From: Vibrio quintilis
GTDB lineage: Bacteria > Pseudomonadota > Gammaproteobacteria > Enterobacterales > Vibrionaceae
NCBI RefSeq assembly: GCF_024529975.1
Contig: NZ_AP024897.1
Span: forward strand, 930,001 to 994,000
Direction of reading: 5' to 3'
Length of the DNA: 64,000 nt
Notes under the pieces: model-generated
The model's input: only the letters and a program-made list of their open reading frames with translations
What the model was told of the DNA's origin: nothing
Databases searched by the model: none
Shown here: one piece after another, positions 53,937 to 64,000 of the stretch
How positions within the stretch are numbered: position 1 is the first letter of the stretch
Layout: the number at the start of each line of letters is the position of its first letter
Made by a program: the position numbers and the translations under genes

Positions 53937-55424
53937 ATGATCCCTGTTGTTGCGCTTGTTGGGCGTCCAAATGTAGGAAAATCTACTCTGTTTAACCGAC
54001 TGACCCGGACAAGAGATGCGCTGGTTGCTGATTTTCCCGGGCTAACCCGCGACCGGAAATACGGTCATGCTAAAGTTGGTGAACAGGAATTTATTGTGAT
54101 CGATACCGGCGGGATTGATGGTAGCGAAGACGGTGTTGAGACAAAAATGGCGGAACAGTCACTGGCTGCAATTGAAGAAGCAGACGTGGTTCTGTTTATG
54201 GTTGATGGTCGTGCTGGTCTGACACCTTCTGATGAAGCGATTGCTTTGCATTTACGTAAAACAGAAAAGGCATCACTGCTGGTCGTCAATAAAGTGGATG
54301 GGATCGATGCGGATAGCGCCAGCGCAGAATTCTGGCAGCTGGGAATCGATCAGGTCTACCATATCGCTGCTGCACATGGGCGTGGTGTCAGCTCTCTGAT
54401 TGAAAAAGCTCTCAATCCATTGTTTGAAACTTTTGTTCAGGAAGCTTCTGATGAGTTTGATGGGATATCTGAAGAGGTTGTTTCTGAAGATATTCAGCTG
54501 GATTACACAGAAGAAGAGGCTGAAGCCGAGTACCAGCGCTTACAGGAAAAACCGATTAAATTAGCCATCATCGGGCGGCCAAATGTTGGTAAATCAACAT
54601 TGACTAACCGGATCCTCGGGGAAGAGCGGGTTGTGGTTTATGATATGCCCGGAACAACCAGAGACTCGATTTACATTCCGATGCAGCGTAATGAACGGGA
54701 ATATGTCCTGATTGATACGGCTGGTGTACGTCGCAGAAAGCGAATTCATGAGACTGTAGAAAAATTCTCGGTAGTCAAGACGCTCAAAGCGATTGAAGAT
54801 GCAAATGTTGTATTGTTGGTCATTGATGCCCGGGAAAATATATCCGATCAGGACTTGAGTTTGCTCGGTTTTACCCTGAATGCAGGGCGTTCCGTCGTGC
54901 TTGCTGTCAATAAATGGGACGGACTTGATCAAAGTGTCAAAGAAGATGTGAAGAAAGAACTGGATCGTCGTTTAGGGTTTATTGACTTTGCCCGGATTCA
55001 TTTTATTTCTGCACTGCATGGGACTGGCGTCGGGCATTTGTTTGAATCGGTTGAAGAAGCATACAATTCAGCGACAACCCGTGTTGGTACTTCGGTATTG
55101 ACCAGAATTTTGAAGATGGCAACTGAAGATCATCAGCCACCACTGGTGCGTGGTCGTCGGGTGAAGCTAAAATATGCCCATGCCGGAGGATATAATCCGC
55201 CAATCATTGTGATCCACGGGAATATGGTGAAAGAGTTACCGGATTCTTATAAACGTTATCTGATGAATTATTATCGTAAATCTCTGGAAATTATGGGAAC
55301 ACCTATCCGGATACAGTTCCAGAATAGTGAGAACCCTTTCGAAGGTAAAACCAATAAGCTGACCCTGTCTCAGGAGAGGCAGCGGAAACGCCTGATGTCT
55401 ATGATGAAGCATCGTAAAAAATAA
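53937..55424 (+). CDS. der: Ribosome-assembly GTPase Der (EngA)
   Basis: A 495-aa protein with two GTPase domains in tandem, each with its P-loop ([18 protein letters not shown] and [17 protein letters not shown]) and NKxD (VVNKVDGID and AVNKWDGLD), then a KH-like domain. It acts in 50S subunit maturation. The start is ATG at 53937 with GAGG upstream. An acidic linker joins the G domains. Normal length (490 aa in E. coli). Confidence 0.96.
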   Translation: MIPVVALVGRPNVGKSTLFNRLTRTRDALVADFPGLTRDRKYGHAKVGEQEFIVIDTGGIDGSEDGVETKMAEQSLAAIEEADVVLFMVDGRAGLTPSDEAIALHLRKTEKASLLVVNKVDGIDADSASAEFWQLGIDQVYHIAAAHGRGVSSLIEKALNPLFETFVQEASDEFDGISEEVVSEDIQLDYTEEEAEAEYQRLQEKPIKLAIIGRPNVGKSTLTNRILGEERVVVYDMPGTTRDSIYIPMQRNEREYVLIDTAGVRRRKRIHETVEKFSVVKTLKAIEDANVVLLVIDARENISDQDLSLLGFTLNAGRSVVLAVNKWDGLDQSVKEDVKKELDRRLGFIDFARIHFISALHGTGVGHLFESVEEAYNSATTRVGTSVLTRILKMATEDHQPPLVRGRRVKLKYAHAGGYNPPIIVIHGNMVKELPDSYKRYLMNYYRKSLEIMGTPIRIQFQNSENPFEGKTNKLTLSQERQRKRLMSMMKHRKK

Positions 55425-55441
55425 ACTTCATTTTCTTTCGG

Positions 55442-55468
55442 AGCCCGGCAAATTGCCGGGCTTTTTTC
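55442..55468 (+). terminator. Terminator after der
   Basis: AGCCCGGCA (55442-55450) pairs with TGCCGGGCT (55454-55462) around AAT, followed by six T. The next 255 bases (55469-55723) are AT-rich without a gene. Confidence 0.88.
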
Positions 55469-55723
55469 TAAACTGAAGATAGATGATCTTTTTATGAAGT
55501 CCTGATCGGGATTGTAAATTTGATATGCGAACAGAACAAAATATCGATTAAAATCCATATGCAGAATATGTAACTTATGCTTTCGGGGTGTGGTTATATA
55601 ATTGTTCTTTTTAAGGTAGATCGCTGATCAATGTAAATAAAGCCGATGATCAGGTCAGGATCTATACTTGATCCTTCGCTATAATCTTCCCCGAAACATA
55701 GCTGCTATTATCCAGGAGTTTAT

Positions 55724-55954
55724 ATGTCAAAAAACCTATGCCCTGAATGTCATCAGGAACTAAGCTGGGACGGAAATTATTATTGTTCCGGATGCAGGAC
55801 GTATTATCGCAAAATCGCTTATTGTCCTGACTGTAAAGCAGAACTTGAAAAGTTGTCCGCATGTGGTGCGGTGAGCTATTTTTGTAACTCATGTCATGAA
55901 CTGAAGTCGAAATCGAATCCGGCAACCAGATTCGAATTTCATCGTATTGAATAG
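55724..55954 (+). CDS. Small zinc-ribbon protein, YfgJ-like
   Basis: A 76-aa protein with four CxxC knuckles (CPECH, CSGCR, CPDCK, CNSCH), a double zinc ribbon (DUF1407/YfgJ type). Its role is unknown; such small ribbons often bind nucleic acid or protein. E. coli yfgJ lies beside der and xseA, the same context as here. AGGAG precedes the ATG. Confidence 0.85.
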   Translation: MSKNLCPECHQELSWDGNYYCSGCRTYYRKIAYCPDCKAELEKLSACGAVSYFCNSCHELKSKSNPATRFEFHRIE

Positions 55955-55974
55955 CGGATCTTTGATGGTCAGGT

Positions 55975-57324
55975 TTAATCGACGGTTGAGTAGATTTTTC
56001 CGTCGGCTAACTGAGTGACCAGTGTATCGCCTGTTTTGACATCGCCGGACGCATGAATGACCCGGCCTGCAGTGTCCGTGGTCACAGAATATCCTCTTTT
56101 CAGCGTGGACAAGGGGCTGACGGCTTCCAGGGTTTCAGCGGACAGTGCTAACTGATGCCTGCTGGTCAGGATATTTTTACCGATAGCTTCAATCAGTCTT
56201 CTCTCGGTCTGCGCTATATTATCCTGCATTTTCTGAATCCGTGGGTGTGGTGAATGCAGCTGAAGTGCATAACTGAGATGGTCCGTCCTTTGCTGTTCAC
56301 GGCTCAGATATCCCTGTACAGACTGCTGTAGCCGTACCGAAATATCATCCAATTGTTGGATTTGTTTTTCCAGCCGGTAGTTAGGGTGCTGTTTTTCCAG
56401 CGCGTGTTTCAGAGATTGCTGACGTTGATTTTTCTCTGAAAGATAGAAACGCATGGTGTCAGTCAGCCGGCGACGAAAATTTTCAAACCCCGAGGCTTTA
56501 TAACTGCTGTCCTGACTGACTAATTCTGCAGCAGCCGAAGGTGTCGGGGCACGGACGTCTGCAACAAAGTCAGCGATCGTGACATCAACTTCATGCCCGA
56601 CGGCACTGACGACGGGGATCTGACTTGCTGCGATTGTCCGGGCAACGATTTCCTGATTAAAGCTCCAGAGATCTTCCAGTGAGCCACCACCCCGGCCCAC
56701 AATCAGCACATCACATTCCTGTCTTTCATTCGCTCTGCCGATAGCCTGAGCAATTTGAATTGAAGCGTGTTCACCCTGAACCATAGCCGGATAAATCACC
56801 ACGGGTAATGTTGGATCTCTGCGCTTGAGCACATCAAGGATATCGAATAATGCCGCGCCGGTTTTAGATGTAATAATTCCAACGCACTGCGGATGTTCCG
56901 GGATGGGTTGTTTATTTGTCTGAGCAAACAGCCCTTCGGCAGCCAGTTTATTTTTTAATTGTTCAAATTCCTGCTGAAGGCGGCCATCACCTTCCGGTTG
57001 CATTGAGTCAATAATTAACTGGTAGTCTCCACGAGGCTCATAAAGGGATAAGCGCGCTTTGACCAGCACCTGCTGTCCGTTTTGGGGCTTAAAGGTCACA
57101 AAACGGTTATTACCTTTGAACATCGCGCATCTGACCTGAGAACGTGCATCCTTTAATGTCAGATACCAATGGCCGGAAACAGGCGCGGAGAAATTGGATA
57201 TTTCACCAGTCAGCCAGACAACCCCCATTTCGTTTTCAAGCAACAAACGAACATCGGCATTCAGCCGGGAGACTGTGTAGATATTACGATTACCGGAAAC
57301 AAACACGATGAGACAAGAGGCCAT
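55975..57324 (-). CDS. xseA: Exonuclease VII large subunit
   Basis: An approximately 449-aa subunit of exonuclease VII, which degrades single-stranded DNA from both ends. The OB-fold lies near the N-terminus ([30 protein letters not shown]), the catalytic domain in the middle ([57 protein letters not shown]) and a long coiled coil follows. The start is uncertain: ATG at 57324 has no clear ribosome site, and an upstream ATG at 57360 or a nearby GTG is possible. It diverges from guaB. Confidence 0.9.
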   Translation of the reverse strand: MASCLIVFVSGNRNIYTVSRLNADVRLLLENEMGVVWLTGEISNFSAPVSGHWYLTLKDARSQVRCAMFKGNNRFVTFKPQNGQQVLVKARLSLYEPRGDYQLIIDSMQPEGDGRLQQEFEQLKNKLAAEGLFAQTNKQPIPEHPQCVGIITSKTGAALFDILDVLKRRDPTLPVVIYPAMVQGEHASIQIAQAIGRANERQECDVLIVGRGGGSLEDLWSFNQEIVARTIAASQIPVVSAVGHEVDVTIADFVADVRAPTPSAAAELVSQDSSYKASGFENFRRRLTDTMRFYLSEKNQRQQSLKHALEKQHPNYRLEKQIQQLDDISVRLQQSVQGYLSREQQRTDHLSYALQLHSPHPRIQKMQDNIAQTERRLIEAIGKNILTSRHQLALSAETLEAVSPLSTLKRGYSVTTDTAGRVIHASGDVKTGDTLVTQLADGKIYSTVD

Positions 57325-57417
57325 AAGGATGGAAATTAGCGCCAATATAATACATATCAAGGGGGATTATGCAAATTAAAAATAAAAAAATGTGTAGTAA
57401 AACTCAATTTTGCTCGG

Positions 57418-57471
57418 TATAATCCGTCCGCAATATCAAATCCAACCCAATAATTTAGCAAACGGTTGGTT
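57418..57471 (+). promoter_or_regulatory. guaB promoter with PurR-like operator
   Basis: TATAAT at 57418-57423 is a consensus -10 element. TAGCAAACGGTTGGTT at 57456-57471 resembles the PurR palindrome (ACGCAAACGTTTGCGT) in its centre. It lies 33-48 bases before the guaB ATG, downstream of the promoter, where a repressor could block transcription. Confidence 0.55.
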
Positions 57472-57504
57472 TTTCTTTTAACGCCCTGTTGTGAGATATT
57501 GCAA

Positions 57505-58971
57505 ATGTTACGAATCGCCAAAGAAGCTCTGACTTTCGACGATGTACTACTCGTCCCAGCCCATTCTACAGTTCTTCCCAATACTGCTGATCTTCGTACC
57601 CGGCTCACGAAGAATATCACCCTGAATATTCCAATGCTTTCTGCATCGATGGATACAGTCACTGAAGCGCGTCTGGCCATAGCACTGGCTCAGGAAGGCG
57701 GCATTGGCTTCATCCATAAAAATATGTCTGTAGAACAGCAGGCTGCACAGGTTCGTCAGGTAAAAATCTATGAAGCAGGTGTTGTGACTTCACCGGTCAC
57801 GGTACAGCCGGAGCAAAGCATCGCTGAAGTGATGGCATTAACTGCAGAACATGGTTTTGCTGGTTTTCCTGTCGTGACACAAAATAATGAGCTGGTTGGT
57901 ATTATCACCGGACGTGACGTGCGTTTTGTGACTGACCCGGGCAAGCAGGTGTCTGAAGTAATGACACCCAAAGAGCGACTGGCGACAGTAAAAGAAGGCG
58001 CTTCTCACTCAGAAGTTCAGGAAAAAATGCACCAGGCCCGCGTCGAAAAAATTCTGGTTGTAAATGATGAGTTCCAGCTGACCGGCATGATCACCGCAAA
58101 AGATTTCCATAAAGCAGAAAAAGCACCACATGCCTGTAAAGATGAACAGGGCCGGTTACGTGTTGGCGCTGCAATCGGTGCTGCTCCCGGTAATGAAGAG
58201 CGTGTAAAAGCGCTGGTTGAAGCGGGGGTGGATGTTCTGTTGATTGATTCTTCACATGGTCATTCTGAGGGTGTTTTAGAGCGTATCCGTGAAACCCGTG
58301 CGGCTTATCCTGATCTGGATATTGTCGGGGGCAATGTTGCGACAGCACAAGGTGCAAGGGCATTGATTGACGCAGGTGTGAGTGCGGTTAAAGTTGGTAT
58401 TGGCCCCGGCTCTATCTGTACAACCCGTATCGTTACCGGTGTTGGTGTACCTCAGGTTTCTGCGATTGCTGACGCAGCTGCGGTTGCTGATGAGTTCGGT
58501 ATTCCGGTCATCGGCGATGGCGGGATTCGTTTCTCTGGTGATATTTGTAAGGCGATTGCTGCAGGTGCATCCTGTGTGATGGTTGGCTCCATGTTTGCCG
58601 GCACAGAAGAAGCGCCGGGAGAAGTGATTCTGTATCAGGGGCGTTCATATAAAGCATATCGTGGCATGGGCTCACTGGGTGCAATGTCAAAAGGTTCTTC
58701 AGATCGTTACTTCCAGTCTGATAACGCAGCAGACAAACTGGTTCCTGAAGGGATTGAAGGCCGCATTGCTTACAAAGGGTTGCTGAGAGAAATTGTACAC
58801 CAGCAAATGGGTGGTCTTCGTTCTTGTATGGGCCTGACCGGTTCGGCAACCATTGAAGATTTAAGAACCAAAGCTGAATTCGTGAAAATCTCTGGAGCCG
58901 GTATCCAGGAATCTCACGTTCACGATGTTCAAATCACCAAAGAAGCACCAAACTACCGTTTGGGATCTTAA
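57505..58971 (+). CDS. guaB: IMP dehydrogenase
   Basis: A 488-aa enzyme oxidising IMP to XMP, the committed step to GMP. The start is ATG at 57505 ([20 protein letters not shown]). Two CBS motifs (about 95-200) interrupt the TIM barrel. The catalytic cysteine lies in [15 protein letters not shown], and the flap is visible around [18 protein letters not shown]. It is followed by guaA, which completes GMP synthesis. Normal length. Confidence 0.97.
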   Translation: MLRIAKEALTFDDVLLVPAHSTVLPNTADLRTRLTKNITLNIPMLSASMDTVTEARLAIALAQEGGIGFIHKNMSVEQQAAQVRQVKIYEAGVVTSPVTVQPEQSIAEVMALTAEHGFAGFPVVTQNNELVGIITGRDVRFVTDPGKQVSEVMTPKERLATVKEGASHSEVQEKMHQARVEKILVVNDEFQLTGMITAKDFHKAEKAPHACKDEQGRLRVGAAIGAAPGNEERVKALVEAGVDVLLIDSSHGHSEGVLERIRETRAAYPDLDIVGGNVATAQGARALIDAGVSAVKVGIGPGSICTTRIVTGVGVPQVSAIADAAAVADEFGIPVIGDGGIRFSGDICKAIAAGASCVMVGSMFAGTEEAPGEVILYQGRSYKAYRGMGSLGAMSKGSSDRYFQSDNAADKLVPEGIEGRIAYKGLLREIVHQQMGGLRSCMGLTGSATIEDLRTKAEFVKISGAGIQESHVHDVQITKEAPNYRLGS

Positions 58972-59026
58972 TTCAAACAGTTAAGATCTGAAAACAAGCG
59001 TTTAGGTTTGAAGACCTGAATAACTG

Positions 59027-59042
59027 GCGAAAACGTTTGCTT
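59027..59042 (+). promoter_or_regulatory. PurR-like box between guaB and guaA
   Basis: GCGAAAACGTTTGCTT matches the PurR consensus (ACGCAAACGTTTGCGT) in its central AAACGTTTGC. It lies 88 bases before guaA within a 158-base gap, suggesting that guaA may be separately controlled. The alternative is a chance palindrome. Confidence 0.5.
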
Positions 59043-59129
59043 TTTGCTTGATGACCACAATGGAGGCGGGTAAACTCGTCTCCGTTTCTATTTTTAATCT
59101 ATCAACTAGCTTATTAAAGACGGCTCAAA

Positions 59130-60707
59130 ATGACGAAAAACATTCATGACCAAAGGATTTTGATCCTTGATTTTGGCTCTCAATATACCCAACTGGTTGC
59201 GCGTCGTGTGCGTGAGATTGGTGTTTATTGTGAACTGTGGAGTTGGGACGTTGATGAAGCGGATATCCGTGAATTCCACCCTGATGGCATCATTTTATCT
59301 GGTGGTCCTGAAAGTGTTGCGGCAGACAATTCTCCGCGGGCACCTCAGTATGTCTATGATTGTGGCGTGCCTGTTTTGGGTATCTGTTACGGCATGCAAA
59401 CCATGGCTGAACAGCTTGGCGGTAAAGTCTCCTGTTCGGATAAGCGTGAATTCGGTTACGCACAGGTTGAAGTCACTCAGACATCAACGCTGTTTGAAGG
59501 TCTGAAAGACAGCGTGACAGCGGATGGTGCAGCGCTTCTGGATGTGTGGATGAGTCATGGCGATAAAGTTGTCGAGATTCCATCTGATTTTGTTCAGGTT
59601 GCCAAGACAGATACCTGTCCGTTTGCTGCGATGGCGAATGAAGAAAAACGTTTTTACGGTGTGCAGTTCCACCCTGAAGTGACGCATACCAAACAAGGCA
59701 TGCAAATTCTGGAAAACTTCGTGCTGGGCGCGTGTGGTTGTGACCGTCTGTGGACATCTGCTTCAATTATCGAAGATGCCGTTGCCCGGATTAAAGCCCA
59801 GGTAGGTGATGATGAAGTCATCCTTGCACTGTCCGGCGGTGTTGATTCTTCCGTGGTTGCAATGCTGGTTCAGCGGGCAATCGGCGATAAGCTGACCTGT
59901 GTGTTTGTTGATAACGGCTTGCTGCGTCTGAATGAAGGTGAGCAGGTGATGGACATGTTTGGTGACCACTTCGGCCTGAACATCATCAAAGTGGAAGCGG
60001 AAGAACGTTTCCTCAAAGCGCTGGAAGGCAAAAGCGACCCGGAAGAGAAACGGAAAGTCATTGGTCATGAGTTTATTGAAGTCTTTGATGAAGAAGCCGG
60101 AAAACTGAAAAATGCCAAATGGCTGGCTCAGGGTACTATCTATCCGGATGTGATTGAATCGGCTGCTTCAAAAACCGGTAAGGCGCATGTGATTAAGTCA
60201 CACCATAACGTTGGCGGTCTGCCGGAAGATATGGAAATGGGGCTGGTTGAACCATTGCGTGAACTGTTTAAAGATGAAGTGCGTAAAATTGGTTTAGAGC
60301 TTGGCCTGCCATACGATATGCTCTATCGCCATCCTTTCCCCGGGCCGGGTCTGGGTGTCCGTGTTTTAGGTGAGATTAAGAAAGAGTATTGTGATCTGCT
60401 GCGTCGTGCTGATGTAATCTACATTGAAGAATTGCATGCTGCAGGTTTATATCATAAAGTTTCTCAGGCATTCACGGTATTCCTGCCGGTTCGCTCGGTC
60501 GGTGTGATGGGCGATGGCCGTAAATATGACTGGGTTGTTTCCCTGCGGGCAGTTGAAACAATCGACTTCATGACGGCGCACTGGGCCCACTTACCTTATG
60601 ATTTTCTGGGTAAGGTTTCTAACCGGATTATTAATGAAGTGGATGGTATTTCCCGCGTGGTTTACGATATTTCCGGTAAACCACCAGCAACGATTGAGTG
60701 GGAATAA
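59130..60707 (+). CDS. guaA: GMP synthase (glutamine-hydrolysing)
   Basis: A 525-aa enzyme aminating XMP to GMP. The glutamine amidotransferase domain (about 1-205) has the triad cysteine in [14 protein letters not shown] and histidine/glutamate in QFHPEVTHT. The ATP pyrophosphatase domain has the P-loop [13 protein letters not shown], and the C-terminal dimer domain ends in the standard PPATIEWE. Exactly the E. coli length. Confidence 0.97.
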   Translation: MTKNIHDQRILILDFGSQYTQLVARRVREIGVYCELWSWDVDEADIREFHPDGIILSGGPESVAADNSPRAPQYVYDCGVPVLGICYGMQTMAEQLGGKVSCSDKREFGYAQVEVTQTSTLFEGLKDSVTADGAALLDVWMSHGDKVVEIPSDFVQVAKTDTCPFAAMANEEKRFYGVQFHPEVTHTKQGMQILENFVLGACGCDRLWTSASIIEDAVARIKAQVGDDEVILALSGGVDSSVVAMLVQRAIGDKLTCVFVDNGLLRLNEGEQVMDMFGDHFGLNIIKVEAEERFLKALEGKSDPEEKRKVIGHEFIEVFDEEAGKLKNAKWLAQGTIYPDVIESAASKTGKAHVIKSHHNVGGLPEDMEMGLVEPLRELFKDEVRKIGLELGLPYDMLYRHPFPGPGLGVRVLGEIKKEYCDLLRRADVIYIEELHAAGLYHKVSQAFTVFLPVRSVGVMGDGRKYDWVVSLRAVETIDFMTAHWAHLPYDFLGKVSNRIINEVDGISRVVYDISGKPPATIEWE

Positions 60708-60740
60708 TCACCTATCCTGCTTTCATCCTTTTCTGTATCA

Positions 60741-60766
60741 AACCTCTCCGTGTGAGAGGTTTTTTT
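60741..60766 (+). terminator. Terminator after guaA
   Basis: AACCTCTC (60741-60748) pairs with GAGAGGTT (60754-60761) and runs into seven or more T. It lies 34 bases after the guaA stop. Confidence 0.9.
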
Positions 60767-60817
60767 ATGGCTTACTTTTTTGGCCGGGTAATACACAGAT
60801 GATATCCTCACTACAGA

Positions 60818-60842
60818 AAAAAGGCCGCATTGCGGCCTTTTT
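60818..60842. terminator. Terminator between guaA and the symporter gene
   Basis: AAAAAGGCCGC (60818-60828) pairs with GCGGCCTTTTT (60832-60842) around ATT, with T-runs on both strands. It closes the minus-strand symporter gene and backs up the guaA terminator. Confidence 0.88.
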
Positions 60843-60870
60843 CCTGCGATGAGGATATCATCAGGATGGA

Positions 60871-62427
60871 TTAAGTTCTCACATCCACCGGATTTTCAGT
60901 ATCGATGTAATCACCGGTTGTCGTTGATGCAGCTTGTTTTGATTTACGCGCATAGCGTTTTTCCCAGTAATCCGCGCCCGAAATACCCAGTGCGACCGGA
61001 TTAAAAGTATATTCTTCTACACCTTGTTTTTGCTGCGCTTCATAATCTTTCAGCACTTTAATGGCAGGTTTGTTCAGGAAGAAGATCGTCAGAATACCCA
61101 CAATATTCAGCCATGCCATCAAACCAACACCGACGTCACCCATTGCCCATGCAAGACCGGCAGTTTTGACGGTACCGTAAAATGTTGCACACAAGATAAC
61201 GACTTTCAGGGCAAATACCAGAATATCTGAGTTAAATTTACGACGAATATAAGCAATGTTTGTTTCAGCAATGTAGTAGTAAGCCAGAATGGTTGTGAAA
61301 GCAAAGAAGAACAATGCAAATGCAACAAACGTTTTACCGATGCCTGGCAGAGCACTTTCAATCGCTGCCTGGGTAAAGCCCGGGCCATTTGGTGTAATTT
61401 CTGCTGCAAGGTTCTGCACAAGGAATGCACCTTCACCGGCACCCTGAACATTGTATGCGCCAGTAATCAGAATCATAAATGCAGTCGCAGAACAAACCAG
61501 CAGTGTATCAATATAGATTGAGAACGACTGTACTAATCCCTGTTGTGCCGGGTGTTGTACGTGCGCTGCTGCTGCTGCGTGCGGTCCAGTACCTTGTCCT
61601 GCTTCGTTGGAGTAAACACCACGTTTAACACCCCAGCCAATTGCCGCGCCCAGTCCTGCCATTGGTGTAAAGGCATCACCGATAATCATGGCGAAGATAT
61701 GAGGAACCTGATGAATGTTCAGCAAAATAATCACAAATGCAGTGATGATATAAGCTAACGCCATAAACGGGACGATAACCTGAGTAAAGCTTGCAATCCG
61801 TTTCACACCACCAAAGATGATGAAGGCCAGCAGGATGGAAATACCTGTACCGGTTAAAATCTTGGCAAAGCTGAAGGTACCGATTGCTGTCTCAACCATC
61901 TCTCCGCTGCCAAAAGCCGTTTCAACGGCATTACCGATACTGTTCGACTGAACGCCTGGCAGCAGTACACCACAGGCTAAAACTGTCGCAATTGCAAATA
62001 TCCATGCATACCATTTTTGTCCCAGTGCTTTTTCAATGTAGTAAGCAGGGCCGCCACGGAATTCTCCGCCATCTTCTTCTTTATAGATCTGAGCGAGCGT
62101 TGACTCTGCATACGCAGTTGCTGCACCCAGAAACGCCACCACCCACATCCAGAATATCGCACCTGGTCCACCGAAGCCGATTGCAGCTGCAACACCAGCA
62201 ATATTCCCTGTACCGACCCGGCCAGAAAGAGAGACGGCCAGCGCCTGAAAAGAGGAAATACCTTTGGTCGATGATTTACTGGTGAACAGCAGGCGACACA
62301 TTTCTGAGAAGTGTCTTACCTGCACAAAGCGGGTCAGAACAGAGTAAAACAAACCGGCACCGAGACATAAATAAATGAGCGCCGGACTCCATATAATTCC
62401 ATTTAAAAAGTCTACAACTGATTGCAT
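60871..62427 (-). CDS. Sodium:alanine (or glycine) symporter family protein
   Basis: A 518-aa inner-membrane transporter of the AGCS family. About ten or more hydrophobic segments span residues 15-460. Family blocks visible: ALAVSLSGRVGTGNIAGVAA, GPGAIFWMWVVAFLGAATAY, GVKRGVYSNEAGQGTGPHAA and FFFAFTTILAYYYIAETNI. It imports alanine or glycine with sodium; which substrate cannot be told. The last 50 residues are a polar cytoplasmic tail. Confidence 0.92.
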   Translation of the reverse strand: MQSVVDFLNGIIWSPALIYLCLGAGLFYSVLTRFVQVRHFSEMCRLLFTSKSSTKGISSFQALAVSLSGRVGTGNIAGVAAAIGFGGPGAIFWMWVVAFLGAATAYAESTLAQIYKEEDGGEFRGGPAYYIEKALGQKWYAWIFAIATVLACGVLLPGVQSNSIGNAVETAFGSGEMVETAIGTFSFAKILTGTGISILLAFIIFGGVKRIASFTQVIVPFMALAYIITAFVIILLNIHQVPHIFAMIIGDAFTPMAGLGAAIGWGVKRGVYSNEAGQGTGPHAAAAAHVQHPAQQGLVQSFSIYIDTLLVCSATAFMILITGAYNVQGAGEGAFLVQNLAAEITPNGPGFTQAAIESALPGIGKTFVAFALFFFAFTTILAYYYIAETNIAYIRRKFNSDILVFALKVVILCATFYGTVKTAGLAWAMGDVGVGLMAWLNIVGILTIFFLNKPAIKVLKDYEAQQKQGVEEYTFNPVALGISGADYWEKRYARKSKQAASTTTGDYIDTENPVDVRT

Positions 62428-62788
62428 TTATAATTTCCTGTATTCAATGTAATTTTTATCTTATACCCGGCAACCGGTATCTTAGCCGGTTTGGGTATAT
62501 GTTGGTTTGCAATATTTTTATCTTTATGTGAACCGAATGTTAATATATTTATCCTTTGATTGCCATAGCTAATTTTTTTGGTTTAATATTCTGTATTTAA
62601 TTTATTTTTTGGTGTTTTGGTCTGGGTTTTTGTTAATTTTGTGGTGGGTTGGTTTGGTTTTTTCTCTTTTTTTGAGATGATTGTTATGTGTGAAAGTGAT
62701 CTTGCTCTGAGTAATTAAACTTACAAAAATGAGGGGAAATGGTGTTTTATTCTACAGTGTATACCGGTCAGAATATGGTATTTTCAGG
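62428..62788. other. Intergenic region upstream of the symporter gene
   Basis: 361 bases without a gene. An imperfect palindrome (TATACCCGGC... GGGTATA, about 62462-62499) lies 35 bases before the symporter ATG; it may be a hairpin in the leader or a terminator for the kinase gene. From about 62603 to 62673 the plus strand is almost only T and G, so a minus-strand RNA would be A/C-rich and unstructured. I saw no glycine-riboswitch core. Confidence 0.5.
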
Positions 62789-64000
62789 CTATTTTGGGGC
62801 ATAAATGGCCGCTTCAGGAAAATCGAGTGTAAAGCAGGTTCCTTCATTTTGTTTGCTTTCCATCTTAATTTTTCCCTGATGTTCCTTCATGATGTTATAG
62901 CTGATCGCTAACCCGAGCCCGGTACCTTTGCCGACTTTCTTGGTGGTAAAAAACGGGTCGAAAATTTTCTGATGTAAAGACGGATCAATACCGCATCCGT
63001 TATCCCGGACAGAAATGTATACCCGATTGTTGCCGGCCCAGCTACGAATTTCGATCTGTCCGTCTTCTTTTATCGCATGTGAAGCGTTAATGATCAGATT
63101 CAGCAATACCTGCTGAATCTGGCTGATATTACAGTTGACTAAAGGAATCTCAGACAGGCTGACAATTGTTTCTGCCTTATATTTCAGTTCATTCTCCGTC
63201 ACCCGCAGCGTTTTTTCGACGGCATCATTCAGATTTGCAGGTTTATAGGATTTATCCTGATCAACATGAGAAAAGTCTTTCAGCCCGGAAACAATGTGAT
63301 TGATGCGTTCATTTCCTTCATGAATATCTGCAATGATTTCTTCCATATCTTCGCGGATAAATTCGATATCTTTTTGTTTCAGCCATGCTTTCAGTGAATG
63401 GAGTGATTGTCTGAGTCCATCTTCACTCTGCTGTTCATCCAGTTGTTGTAACCGGCTGATAACTTCATTATAAGTCTGAGTGTAATTTGATAAGGTTCTG
63501 ATATTACTCATGATAAATCCGACAGGATTATTAATCTCATGGGCAACCCCTGCTGCCAGTGTGCCAATCGACGCCATTTTTTCGGAGTGAATTAATTGTT
63601 CATTGGTTTTCTTCAGATCTTCTGTTCTGCGTTCAATCCTGTTTTCAAGGGTTTGATTCAATGCTTCAAGTTGCCTCTCATATTGTTCTCTGCTTTGTGA
63701 AACATTCTTTAAGCGTTCTGACATCACATTAAAAGCCTGACTGACTTCAGCGATTTCATCTTTACCTTTGAGCTCAACCGAAACATCGGTATAGCCTTTA
63801 GAGATCCTGTAAGCGGCATAACGTAACCGTGTTAAACCACTGATGAGATAAGTCCCCAGCAAATACGAAAACAGGGCAACCAGCCCCATTTCACCGATTG
63901 CAATCGACAAACTCCACTGCCAGACTTCCCGGATTTGTTTACTTAAACTGTTGGTATCAATCCCCAGTTCAATCACGCCGTATAACATACCGCCTTCCCT
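62789..64000 (-). CDS. Membrane sensor histidine kinase (5' end outside window)
   Basis: The C-terminal 400 or so residues of a kinase; the frame continues past the right edge. Visible in order: the end of a sensor region (VIELGIDTNSLSKQ), a transmembrane helix (LSIAIGEMGLVALFSYLLGT), a HAMP domain (LRYAAYRISKGYTDVSVELK), a coiled coil, the phospho-accepting histidine in LAAGVAHEINNPVGFI, and ATPase boxes (LNLIINASHAI, VRDNGCGIDP, KGTGLGLAISYNIMKEHQGK). The dimerisation segment resembles NtrB/DctB-type kinases. No partner regulator is in view, so its signal is unknown. Confidence 0.9.
   Translation of the reverse strand, partial: REGGMLYGVIELGIDTNSLSKQIREVWQWSLSIAIGEMGLVALFSYLLGTYLISGLTRLRYAAYRISKGYTDVSVELKGKDEIAEVSQAFNVMSERLKNVSQSREQYERQLEALNQTLENRIERRTEDLKKTNEQLIHSEKMASIGTLAAGVAHEINNPVGFIMSNIRTLSNYTQTYNEVISRLQQLDEQQSEDGLRQSLHSLKAWLKQKDIEFIREDMEEIIADIHEGNERINHIVSGLKDFSHVDQDKSYKPANLNDAVEKTLRVTENELKYKAETIVSLSEIPLVNCNISQIQQVLLNLIINASHAIKEDGQIEIRSWAGNNRVYISVRDNGCGIDPSLHQKIFDPFFTTKKVGKGTGLGLAISYNIMKEHQGKIKMESKQNEGTCFTLDFPEAAIYAPK

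Noticed and set aside
62428..62788. Glycine riboswitch before the alanine/glycine symporter gene
   Set aside because: Such riboswitches precede related symporter genes in some vibrios, so I looked for the conserved core on the minus strand. No GGAGAG or CCGAAGGGGC-like blocks are present.

Overview
The window is chromosomal DNA of a gammaproteobacterium, almost certainly a member of the Vibrionaceae. The evidence is protein-level resemblance to Vibrio orthologues, the linkage rdgC-phoB-phoR-pstS-ppx-ppk-pstCAB-phoU, the very long PstC and PstA forms, and the isc and rlmN-to-guaA gene orders. The species cannot be fixed from sequence reading alone. No rRNA gene, complete tRNA gene or CRISPR array was seen.

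Positions 1-5317 are one end of an integrated P2/K139-like phage or phage-derived element. A leftward early operon (cox-like regulator, two tiny genes, HUH replication initiator, further small genes) and a rightward repressor-integrase pair diverge from a repeat-rich operator region. An AT-rich orphan membrane-protein gene lies between the integrase and a 45-base copy of the 3' end of tRNA-Trp, which is the likely attachment site. The rest of the element must lie left of the window. Just outside the attachment site are a complete IS4-family element (5347-6810) and a frameshifted IS630-family remnant (6959-7425).

Positions 7490-12641 hold small metabolic and stress genes: a Fur-box-preceded dienelactone-hydrolase-family protein, a DUF1904 protein, nfsA, a palindromic MITE-like repeat, yfhL, trhP and rdgC. 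Positions 12765-25345 form a phosphate island. PhoB/PhoR sense phosphate, with a phosphate-binding protein encoded in their operon; PstCAB and PhoU transport and signal; Ppk and Ppx make and degrade polyphosphate. Pho boxes lie before phoB and in the ppk/pstC divergent region. Next come a peroxiredoxin divergent from oxyR, then aceB-aceA (glyoxylate shunt), then a CBS-domain protein.

Positions 31714-37297 hold queA-tgt (queuosine) and yajC-secD-secF (protein export). suhB and trmJ follow, then the full isc operon (iscR-iscS-iscU-iscA-hscB-hscA-fdx-iscX) behind two tandem IscR sites. pepB, ndk and rlmN lead into rodZ-ispG-hisS-yfgM-bamB-der, then a small zinc-ribbon gene. xseA diverges from guaB-guaA, which carry PurR-like sites. 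The right edge holds a sodium:alanine symporter gene and a histidine kinase gene truncated by the window. From about 7.5 kb on, the DNA is ordinary core genome; the accessory interest is concentrated in the first 7.5 kb.
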